DNA from: Lachnospiraceae bacterium
GTDB taxonomy: Bacteria > Bacillota_A > Clostridia > Lachnospirales > Lachnospiraceae
Assembly (NCBI GenBank): GCA_017553665.1
Contig: JAFZKM010000333.1
Location: forward strand, 1 to 5,916
Length of the DNA: 5,916 nucleotides
Direction of reading: 5' to 3'
This document shows positions 1-5,916 of this stretch, in pieces. Both the position numbers and the translations under genes were made by a program. Positions within the stretch are counted from its first letter, which is position 1; each line of letters opens with the position of its first letter. The notes under the pieces were generated by a model. That model made no database searches and was not told the origin of the DNA. It saw only the letters and a list, made by a program, of their open reading frames with translations.

Positions 1-1235
1 ACGCGTACGGCTTTCATCTGTATGTGGGAGGCACGAGCAATTCGTCCACCATGCAAGTCAGCCCTTCTTCCTACTACGACAATTTCTCTATGATGCCCAC
101 TTTGCTCGGAAATACCAAAAAGTGGCAGACAGAATTTTATATCGGACACGGCATCCAGACGGCGGAACTGATCAACAGCGCACTCACACAGGCCGAAATG
201 AACGCTTATGTATACTGGAGCGGAGTCTGGGCGGATTCGGCGAGCAACACCTTTGAATCAGCTGACCTTATCGAGGTCAATAACGCGAGAGAGTGGAGGA
301 CCAGCGCGAACTACTGGGCACTCAGACATTTCTCGGAGTTCATCAGACCCGGTTATGTAAGGATCGACGCGGTGAGCGGCTATAAAGAGCTCCGCGCTTC
401 GGCCTTCGCGAATGATGCCGGCAATAAGATTGCCGTGGTGATCGTAAACCGCAGCGACGAAGAGATCAGTTACCGCTTAAAGGGCAAGAACTACACGATC
501 ACCGACAGCACCGTATATCAGTCGGTTTTCGGCGATGAATGTGAATCTGCCGACGGCTTGTACCAAAACCTTGGAGCACTCGGGAAAGGCAATACGCTTA
601 CCCTTCCCGGAAAGAGCGTTACTACGATCGATATTACCGGATATTACGGAGATACCGAGATCCCGGTGGCAAAGCCCGAAGTCATCAAATATGACAATGA
701 GGTCATCACCGAATTCCCTGTTTCCGTGATCCCGGCCACGGATGTTACCGTGATAGATACCTCATTTGAGGTGAACACCGATATCAACGGACTTTCGAGC
801 TTCGGAAGCAGCCAGCTTACGCACATCGCGGGCGGCGGCGCGGACGGGAACGGATGCCTGAAGGTCAGCGGGAGAGCGCAGGACTGGAACGGAATCCTGC
901 TCTCGGGCGGATATTTCGAGCACTACGGATACATGCTCTATGTCAGCTACGATGTCATGATGGAAAAGGACACTGAGGTTTTCTCATGCACACCTTCATT
1001 TGACAAGAACGGAAGCACGCATTATCCCGAAGGCGAAAACCTCAGGGTAGTGGCCACGGACCTCAAAGCAGGCGAGTGGAAGCACGTTGAAGGATATATG
1101 ACGATGTATTCGGATATGGATCCCGGAAGCTTCAAGATCTACTGGGAATCCGCGGGCAATAAAGACGATTTTTATCTGGACAATGTAAAAGTGCAGATCC
1201 TGTATACACAGCCTGCGGGAGTATTTACTGATTAA
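1..1235 (+). CDS. GH30-type glycoside hydrolase (xylanase-like) with C-terminal CBM22-like module, 5' partial
   Basis: This is the 3' end of a secreted polysaccharide hydrolase. The reading frame is open from base 3 to the TAA at 1233-1235. The GTG at 24 is not the true start, because the frame continues upstream as A-Y-G-F-H-L-Y-V, which resembles the H-x-Y motif of a GH30 barrel strand. WQTEFY follows (Glu codon 132-134), the expected position of the GH30 catalytic nucleophile, then NAYVYW (201-218) and FIRPGYVRI (339-365), which closely matches the FxRPGxxRI motif joining barrel to beta-sandwich in GH30 xylanases. A beta-sandwich containing AVVIVNRS and ending in KSVTTIDI runs to about 647. 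After a short linker, about 744-1196 looks like CBM22/CBM4_9: SFE at the start, VSGRAQDWNG in the middle (Trp 885-887), and YWES...DFYLDNVKV at the end. CBM22 modules commonly bind xylan. The acid/base Glu and any signal peptide lie outside the window. The family call is good; the exact GH30 subfamily and substrate are inferred. Confidence 0.82.
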   Translation, partial: AYGFHLYVGGTSNSSTMQVSPSSYYDNFSMMPTLLGNTKKWQTEFYIGHGIQTAELINSALTQAEMNAYVYWSGVWADSASNTFESADLIEVNNAREWRTSANYWALRHFSEFIRPGYVRIDAVSGYKELRASAFANDAGNKIAVVIVNRSDEEISYRLKGKNYTITDSTVYQSVFGDECESADGLYQNLGALGKGNTLTLPGKSVTTIDITGYYGDTEIPVAKPEVIKYDNEVITEFPVSVIPATDVTVIDTSFEVNTDINGLSSFGSSQLTHIAGGGADGNGCLKVSGRAQDWNGILLSGGYFEHYGYMLYVSYDVMMEKDTEVFSCTPSFDKNGSTHYPEGENLRVVATDLKAGEWKHVEGYMTMYSDMDPGSFKIYWESAGNKDDFYLDNVKVQILYTQPAGVFTD

Positions 1236-1236
1236 C

Positions 1237-1241
1237 GGAGG
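1237..1241 (+). promoter_or_regulatory. Ribosome binding site for the solute-binding protein (GTG start)
   Basis: GGAGG sits 7 nt upstream of the GTG at 1249, directly after the hydrolase stop codon. This spacing, plus the lysine-rich and then hydrophobic N-terminus that follows, fixes the non-ATG start. The next in-frame ATG lies far downstream and would remove the membrane segment. Confidence 0.88.
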
Positions 1242-1248
1242 AAGAACC

Positions 1249-4176
1249 GTGAAAAAAGGAAAAGGTCTGATAATCATAGCTGCGGTCGTTGCAGTGATCG
1301 TTCTTTTTGTTGTGGTCAAGAACCTGACCGCAGAAAAGAACTATTCGAAAAAATACGCGGGATACGATCTCACGGCCGATGTTGAGGGACTCGGACGCGA
1401 CGATTCCTATGTCAAGTACCTTGAGAAGTACGAAGGCGTGGCACCCGCGCAGACCGCATTTACGGTCAACGCGGCCGATTACGCCGAGGCCGAGGACGCG
1501 TATGTGATGGATGAATGCGGCGGAGTGAACAACGTCCTCTACACGGGCGACGCTTCGGAGGTTTCCTGGAAGATCAACGTTCCCGAGACCGGATTGTACA
1601 ATATCCTTGTAAAGTACTACACCGTGGCATCCCGCGGTGTTGAAGTCGAGCGCGCGGTCTATATCAACGGCGAGATCCCGTTCCACGGCGCGGACGACTT
1701 AAGCTTCTCACGTATCTGGACCAACAGCGGCGCGGTACGCACCGATAACCGCGGCAACCAGATCAGGCCTTCCCAGAAAGAGAAGTTTGAGTGGCAGACA
1801 CAGTATCTTAAGGACTACATGGGCTATATAGCTCATCCCTATAAGTTCTATCTTGAGGCGGGAGAGAACACATTCACCATCAAGGCGGTGAACGAGCCCG
1901 TCATCATTTCAAGCATTGAATTCAGCGTTATCACGGAGGGCACGAACTACGAGCAGTATGTTGCCGGACACGCTTCGGACAATGTATCGGCGGCCGCTTC
2001 GAGCGAGATCATAAAGATCAACGGCGAAGACGCGGCAGCGCGCTCAGATGCCTCTCTCTACGCGAAATACGATAAGGCAGCCGCTAACACCGATCCTTAC
2101 AGCATTACGACGACCGTTCTCAACTATATCGGCGGCGATCCCTGGAAGGTTCCCGGACAGTGGGTTGAGTGGGATTTCACCGCTCCCGCGGACGGCTGGT
2201 ACAATATCACGATCAAGGGCAGACAGAATTACGAGCGAGGCGCCGTATCGGGCAGAAGCCTTTATATTGACGGCGAGATCCCGTTCAACGAAGTAAAGAC
2301 CGTGGAATTCGCTTACAGCAACGAGTGGGAGATGCTCACACTCGCAGATGAGAGCGGCACTCCCTATAAGTTCTATCTTACCGCCGGCGATCATAAGATC
2401 AGGCTCGAAGCGAACTTAGGAGACCTCGGTGACATTCTGAACACCTTAAGCGACAATGTATTCCGCCTTAACCAGATGTACCGCAAGATCCTGGTACTGA
2501 CAGGCGCGAATCCCGATAAATACCGCGATTACAATCTTGATGACGTATATCCCGAGGTCATCGAGGCTATGGCGCTCGAGAGCAAGCGCCTCTACAAGGT
2601 CATTGACGACTGCGTGGCGATCACCGGACAGAAATCCGATAAGATCGCCACCGCGCTTACCCTTGCGATCCAGCTTGACAGATATGTGGACGATCCGGAC
2701 GAGATCCCGAAGACACTCGCGAGCTTCAAGGAGAACATCGCTGGTCTCGGTACTTCGATCCTTTCGATGAGTGAGATCAAGCTCGATGTTGACTATATCA
2801 TCGTGCAGGGCGTTGACTCGGAGAGGGTTAAGGACAGCGTAGGCTTCTTCCAAAAAGCATGGCACAGAGTCAGCAGCTTCTTCGCGACATTCTTCGTAGA
2901 TTATAACGCGATCGGCGATGTTTACGACGAGGACGACGATGAAGTCATCGAGGTCTGGCTGCTTTCGGGCCGTGACCAGAATGAAGTAATGAAGATGATG
3001 GTGGACGATACGTTCACCCCGAACTCGAATATTAAGGTCAACGTTCAGCTGATCGACGCAGGAGCGCTCCTTTCCGCGGTCATGGCAGGCAACGGCCCCG
3101 ATGTCGTACTTACCGTAGACGCGCAGCAGCCCGTTAACTACGCGCTGCGACACGCGGTTGAGGACCTCACGCAGTTCCCCGATTTCTATGACGTTGTCGC
3201 GGATTATCCCGAGAGCTCTTATACATCCTATAAGTTCGAAGGCGGCGTTTACGCGCTTCCCGAGACGCAGAACTTCAACGTTCTGTTCTACAGGATAGAC
3301 ATCATGGAGGAACTCGGACTTGAGATCCCGCAGACCTGGGAAGATCTCGTAAACATGCTCGCGACTATCCAGGGCGCGAACATGTCGGTAGCGCTTCCCA
3401 CGGTTGAGCGCCGTATCGGCAACGTGCAGAACCCCGACCTTTCGCTGTACTTCACGCTTGTGCAGCAGATGGGCGGAACCTTCTATGATGAGCCCGGCGA
3501 GAGGATCATAATCGACAGCGAGGCCGGCGTAAAGGCATTTGAGCTTTACACCAGTATGTTCAACGATTACGGACTCCCGAGAGACTATGATTTTGTAAGC
3601 CGTTTCCGTTCGGGCGAGATGCCGATGGGGATCACGGACTACAACACATACAACACACTCGTTGTTTCAGCGCCCGAGATCAGAGGTCTCTGGGACTTCA
3701 CGCTGATCCCCGGTACCGAAAGGACCGACGCGAACGGAGAGACATATATCGACAGATCCGTTCATTGCTGGGGCACATGTTCGATGATGCTCGCATGTGA
3801 CGACGAGGCAAAGAAGCAGAAGTCATGGGAGTTCATGAAATGGTGGGCTTCCGCCGACACGCAGGTGCGCTTCGGACGCGAGCTGGAGTCGGTTATGGGT
3901 TCCGCGGCCAGATACGCGACGGCCAATCTCGAAGCCTTCAAACAGCTTTCATGGTCGGCCGAGCAGGTTAAGGTGCTTGATGAGCAGAGAAGCTTCACAA
4001 AGGGCTTCAGGGAAGTAGCCGGCGGTTACTACACCTCGCGCCATCTTACCAATGCGGCCCGTAAGGTAATGAACAACAAAGAAGACCCCCGTGAGGTACT
4101 TCTCGATTACGTAAGAACGATCAACGAGGAGATCACGAAGAAACGTAAAGAATACGGCCTGTCCGTAAGAGAATAA
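1249..4176 (+). CDS. Large multidomain family 1 extracellular solute-binding protein of a sugar ABC importer
   Basis: This 975-residue protein should capture an oligosaccharide outside the membrane and pass it to the two permeases encoded next. Residues 1-6 are basic and 7-23 are a hydrophobic segment (signal anchor or signal peptide). No cysteine occurs before Cys90, so there is no lipobox. Residues about 75-230 and 252-392 are related CBM6/CBM35-like beta-sandwich domains sharing the motifs Y-I-(N/D)-G-E-I-P-F and P-Y-K-F-Y-L-x-A-G. Residues about 393-555 are mostly predicted helix, followed by an acidic run at 557-565 (DVYDEDDDE). Residues about 566-975 are the SBP_bac_1 fold: VWLLSGR at the first strand, MAGNGPDVV at 612-620, GGVYALPETQNF at 665-676, QTWEDL at 695-700, FMKWWAS at 862-868, and GGYYTSRH at 925-932. 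Ordinary CUT1 binding proteins are about 420-450 residues, so this one is roughly doubled by its N-terminal half. From memory, similarly built proteins of 900-1000 residues occur in Paenibacillus and other Firmicutes beside sugar permeases. The ligand is not readable; xylo-oligosaccharide is inferred from the adjacent GH30-CBM22 gene. Confidence 0.93.
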   Translation: MKKGKGLIIIAAVVAVIVLFVVVKNLTAEKNYSKKYAGYDLTADVEGLGRDDSYVKYLEKYEGVAPAQTAFTVNAADYAEAEDAYVMDECGGVNNVLYTGDASEVSWKINVPETGLYNILVKYYTVASRGVEVERAVYINGEIPFHGADDLSFSRIWTNSGAVRTDNRGNQIRPSQKEKFEWQTQYLKDYMGYIAHPYKFYLEAGENTFTIKAVNEPVIISSIEFSVITEGTNYEQYVAGHASDNVSAAASSEIIKINGEDAAARSDASLYAKYDKAAANTDPYSITTTVLNYIGGDPWKVPGQWVEWDFTAPADGWYNITIKGRQNYERGAVSGRSLYIDGEIPFNEVKTVEFAYSNEWEMLTLADESGTPYKFYLTAGDHKIRLEANLGDLGDILNTLSDNVFRLNQMYRKILVLTGANPDKYRDYNLDDVYPEVIEAMALESKRLYKVIDDCVAITGQKSDKIATALTLAIQLDRYVDDPDEIPKTLASFKENIAGLGTSILSMSEIKLDVDYIIVQGVDSERVKDSVGFFQKAWHRVSSFFATFFVDYNAIGDVYDEDDDEVIEVWLLSGRDQNEVMKMMVDDTFTPNSNIKVNVQLIDAGALLSAVMAGNGPDVVLTVDAQQPVNYALRHAVEDLTQFPDFYDVVADYPESSYTSYKFEGGVYALPETQNFNVLFYRIDIMEELGLEIPQTWEDLVNMLATIQGANMSVALPTVERRIGNVQNPDLSLYFTLVQQMGGTFYDEPGERIIIDSEAGVKAFELYTSMFNDYGLPRDYDFVSRFRSGEMPMGITDYNTYNTLVVSAPEIRGLWDFTLIPGTERTDANGETYIDRSVHCWGTCSMMLACDDEAKKQKSWEFMKWWASADTQVRFGRELESVMGSAARYATANLEAFKQLSWSAEQVKVLDEQRSFTKGFREVAGGYYTSRHLTNAARKVMNNKEDPREVLLDYVRTINEEITKKRKEYGLSVRE
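1471..1938 (+). repeat. Carbohydrate-binding-like domain repeat, unit 1 (within the solute-binding protein)
   Basis: Residues about 75-230 form a predicted beta-sandwich of the CBM6/CBM35 kind. It contains VPETGLYNI, then YINGEIPF at residues 138-145 and PYKFYLEAG at 197-205. Compared with unit 2 it carries 26 extra residues between these last two motifs, including RGNQIRPSQ at 168-176. Two short DNA stretches, 1667-1683 (17 nt) and 1836-1854 (19 nt), are identical to the matching places in unit 2. The domain boundaries are approximate, and carbohydrate binding is inferred from the fold, not shown. Confidence 0.7.
2002..2424 (+). repeat. Carbohydrate-binding-like domain repeat, unit 2 (within the solute-binding protein)
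   Basis: Residues about 252-392 repeat the domain of unit 1: PADGWYNI, YIDGEIPF at residues 339-346, and PYKFYLTAG at 372-380, with the last two motifs only 26 residues apart instead of 52. The identical DNA stretches lie at 2270-2286 and 2361-2379. The end of the unit passes straight into the helical spacer (LGDLGDILNTL), so the final strands seen in unit 1 may be missing or rearranged here. Confidence 0.7.
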
Positions 4177-4177
4177 G

Positions 4178-4185
4178 AAAGGAGG
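4178..4185 (+). promoter_or_regulatory. Ribosome binding site for the MalF-type permease
   Basis: AAAGGAGG lies 7 nt before the ATG at 4193, in the 16-nt gap after the solute-binding protein stop. It is a near-consensus Shine-Dalgarno sequence and supports this start over the later in-frame ATG at residue 10. Confidence 0.88.
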
Positions 4186-4192
4186 AGAGCAT

Positions 4193-5128
4193 ATGAACTT
4201 TATTAAGAGCTATTTTTCAATGCGTAAGCAGAACGCGAAGACGAACTGGAAAAAGGCCAAGATGATGAAGAACTGCTACCTCTTCCTTCTTCCCTACGCG
4301 GTGCTGTTCACGCTGTTCTACATCGTTCCGCTGGTAACGTCGATCTTTTACGGCTTTACCTACTACAACATTCTGGAGAAGCCGAAGTTCATCGGTCTCC
4401 AGAACTATATCAACCTGATCCTTCAGGACGACGTATTCCTGATCGCAATCAGAAACACATTTATCATTGCGGCTATCACCGGTCCCATCGGTTATATGCT
4501 CAGCTTCATGTCGGCGTGGTTCATCAACGAGCTTCCGAGCTGGCTGAGGGCGATCGCTATCGTATGCTTCTACGCGCCTTCGATCGCGGGTAATGTTTAC
4601 TACATTTTCTCGATCTTCTTCAGAGGCGACACATACGGTTATGTAAACGGTCTGCTGATCGACCTCGGGATCCTTACGGAACCGAGGATGTGGCTCACCG
4701 ATCCGCGTTACATGATGCCTGTGGTCATCCTGGTAATCCTGTGGATGTCTTTGGGCAGCGGCTTCCTAGCTTTCGTTGCAGGTCTTCAGGGTATCGACCG
4801 CGCCCAGTATGAGGCGGGTATGATCGACGGCGTAAAGAACCGCTGGCAGGAGCTCTGGTACATCACCCTTCCCAACATGAAGCCCATGCTTCTGTTCGGC
4901 GCGGTCATGGCCATCACGACTTCCTTCGGCGTCTGCGACCAGACGATGTCCCTCTGCGGATATCCTTCGACCGACTACGCGGCGCGTACCGTTGTAACCC
5001 ACCTTTTCGACTACGGTTTCTCACGTTTTGAGATGGGCTACGCTTCGGCGATCGCTACGATACTGTTCATTGTCATGATCCTCAGCAATAAGATCATTCA
5101 AAGTCTGTTAAGGAGGGTCGGAACCTGA
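4193..5128 (+). CDS. Sugar ABC transporter permease, MalF/UgpA type
   Basis: This 311-residue inner-membrane subunit is one half of the translocation channel of a CUT1-type sugar importer. A basic cytoplasmic N-terminus (about residues 1-27) is followed by six probable membrane segments, near 28-50, 84-108, 117-141, 174-197, 232-250 and 280-300. The first is followed by the typical F-I-G-L-Q-N-Y motif at 66-72. The EAA loop that contacts the ATPase starts at Glu207 (EAGMIDGVKNRW) and ends in ITLPNMKP at 224-231, with the conserved Asp212-Gly213. Length and order are normal for the family (about 290-320 residues, no long MalF-type periplasmic insertion). It lies 16 nt after the solute-binding protein and its TGA overlaps the next start, so the two permeases are almost certainly co-translated as a pair. 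The substrate cannot be told from this protein; its neighbours suggest a plant cell-wall oligosaccharide. Confidence 0.95.
   Translation: MNFIKSYFSMRKQNAKTNWKKAKMMKNCYLFLLPYAVLFTLFYIVPLVTSIFYGFTYYNILEKPKFIGLQNYINLILQDDVFLIAIRNTFIIAAITGPIGYMLSFMSAWFINELPSWLRAIAIVCFYAPSIAGNVYYIFSIFFRGDTYGYVNGLLIDLGILTEPRMWLTDPRYMMPVVILVILWMSLGSGFLAFVAGLQGIDRAQYEAGMIDGVKNRWQELWYITLPNMKPMLLFGAVMAITTSFGVCDQTMSLCGYPSTDYAARTVVTHLFDYGFSRFEMGYASAIATILFIVMILSNKIIQSLLRRVGT
5110..5117 (+). promoter_or_regulatory. Ribosome binding site for the MalG-type permease, inside the upstream gene
   Basis: AAGGAGGG lies 10 nt before the ATG at 5128, within the last codons of the preceding permease, where an AGG-AGG arginine pair forms the Shine-Dalgarno core. 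It supports the overlapping start at TGATG (stop 5126-5128, start 5128-5130). Confidence 0.88.
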
Positions 5129-5916
5129 TGAGTAGAGAGAATAAAGCTTACAAGAAAAAACCGAAGATCCTTCGCAGACGTGTCGCGAACCGTTCGCGCG
5201 GCGGCGATCTGGCCATTTATCTGTTCCTTCTGATCATGGCCCTGATCATGGTATTCCCGCTCGTATTCGCGATAAACAGCGCATTGAAGCCCCTGGACGA
5301 GCTGTTCCTGTTCCCGCCCAGAGTATTCGCGCAGAACCCTACATTCGATAACTTCGCGGATCTGTTCGTGTCGATGAGCAAGTCGACCGTAACATTCTCG
5401 AGATACCTGTTCAACACCGTATTCATCACGGTAGTCGGCACGGTAGGACACGTGCTCATCGCGTCGATGGCAGCGTTTGTTCTCGCGAAGTATGATTTCC
5501 CGGGCGGAAGACTGTTCTTCAGCATCGTTGTGACAGCCCTCATGTTTACGGGTTATATCACACAGATCCCGAACTATCTGGTAATGAACAGATTAGGCTG
5601 GATCGATACGAACTTTGCTCTTATCGTTCCCGCATTCGCGGCTCCCATCGGACTGTTCCTCATGAAGCAGTTCATGGAGGGCATTCCTACCGCGCTTATC
5701 GAGGCGGCCAAAGTTGACGGCGCTTCGGAGTGGAGGACCTTCGCGACGATAGTAATGCCCAATGTTAAGCCCGCATGGCTTACGATCATCATCTTCTCGG
5801 TACAGAGCCTCTGGAACAACAGAGCCTCGACGTTCATTTACTCGGAAGAGAAGAAGACGCTTGTTTACGCGCTCCAGCAGATCCAGAACGGCGGTATCGC
5901 GCGTACCGGACAGGCG
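5128..5916 (+). CDS. Carbohydrate ABC transporter permease, MalG/UgpE type, 3' partial
   Basis: This is the second channel subunit of the importer. The frame runs from the ATG at 5128 to the last base of the window with no stop, giving 263 residues; complete family members have about 275-310, so only a short C-terminus is missing. The basic N-terminus (KKKPKILRRR) is cytoplasmic. Probable membrane segments lie near residues 28-50, 95-119, 129-150, 163-180 and 215-232, with another expected past the edge. ALKPLDELF at 52-60 and the P-T-F-D-N-F motif at 71-76 are typical of the MalG branch. The EAA loop is near-canonical: EAAKVDGAS at 192-200 followed by IVMPNVKP at 208-215. It overlaps the MalF-type gene by one base, which suggests translational coupling and matched amounts of the two subunits. 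Its EAA loop should dock an MsmK/MalK-type ATPase, which is not encoded in this window. Confidence 0.94.
   Translation, partial: MSRENKAYKKKPKILRRRVANRSRGGDLAIYLFLLIMALIMVFPLVFAINSALKPLDELFLFPPRVFAQNPTFDNFADLFVSMSKSTVTFSRYLFNTVFITVVGTVGHVLIASMAAFVLAKYDFPGGRLFFSIVVTALMFTGYITQIPNYLVMNRLGWIDTNFALIVPAFAAPIGLFLMKQFMEGIPTALIEAAKVDGASEWRTFATIVMPNVKPAWLTIIIFSVQSLWNNRASTFIYSEEKKTLVYALQQIQNGGIARTGQA

Noticed and set aside
24..26. GTG as the start codon of the first gene
   Set aside because: No ribosome binding site precedes it, the frame stays open to the window edge, and the residues before it fit the hydrolase barrel. The gene is truncated on the left.
1177..1208. Possible promoter before the solute-binding protein gene (TGGACA ... 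TATACA)
   Set aside because: The spacer is 20 nt and the -10 matches consensus at only four of six positions. It also lies inside coding sequence, so chance is a sufficient explanation.
1236..1248. Search for a terminator or riboswitch between the hydrolase and the solute-binding protein
   Set aside because: The 13-nt gap holds only a ribosome binding site, with no room for a hairpin and no T-run.
1225..1686. 153-residue open frame on the minus strand
   Set aside because: It is antisense to the start of the solute-binding protein gene, its translation matches no recognisable family, and the plus-strand genes fully explain the region.
2446..3153. 235-residue open frame on the minus strand
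   Set aside because: It lies wholly opposite the solute-binding protein, and its translation shows no recognisable domain. Long antisense frames are expected opposite GC-biased third positions.
5230..5251. Near-tandem copies of CTGATCATGG, 12 nt apart
   Set aside because: They encode the L-I-M-A / L-I-M-V residues of a membrane helix; repeated hydrophobic codons explain them without a regulatory role.
5098..5543. Two overlapping minus-strand open frames opposite the last permease
   Set aside because: The plus-strand frame from 5128 to the edge encodes an unmistakable MalG-type permease with an EAA loop, so these are shadows.

Overview
The window is a compact, single-strand (+) carbohydrate-use operon, probably from a gut or rumen Clostridia/Lachnospiraceae-type Firmicute. 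I infer this from the strong AGGAGG-type ribosome binding sites, the moderate GC content (by eye about half), the mixed AGA/AGG and CGC/CGT arginine codons, and the very large Gram-positive-type solute-binding protein. No marker gene is present, so the taxonomy is tentative.

Layout: (1) positions 1-1235 hold the 3' part of a secreted glycoside hydrolase, best read as the end of a GH30 (xylanase-like) catalytic barrel, its beta-sandwich, and a C-terminal CBM22/CBM4_9-like xylan-binding module; its N-terminus lies outside the window. (2) After a 13-nt gap, 1249-4176 encode a 975-residue membrane-anchored solute-binding protein. It consists of an N-terminal membrane segment, two related CBM6/CBM35-like beta-sandwich repeats, a helical spacer, and a family 1 solute-binding domain. 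(3) After a 16-nt gap, 4193-5128 encode a MalF/UgpA-type permease. (4) Overlapping it by one base, 5128-5916 encode a MalG/UgpE-type permease that runs open off the right edge and is cut before its stop codon.

Working model: the GH30-CBM22 enzyme cuts xylan or a related glucuronoxylan outside the cell, the solute-binding protein captures the released oligosaccharides, and the two permeases import them. No ATPase is seen; CUT1 importers of this kind often use a shared MsmK/MalK-type ATPase encoded elsewhere. The substrate is inferred only from the neighbouring enzyme. No terminator or convincing promoter is seen between the genes, so all four are probably one transcript whose promoter lies left of the window.

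There are no RNA genes, mobile elements, CRISPR arrays or gene-free stretches over 300 bases. The least ordinary items are the solute-binding protein with duplicated carbohydrate-binding-like domains and no lipobox, and the GH30 enzyme, which lacks the arginine-bearing loop motif of classical glucuronoxylanases.
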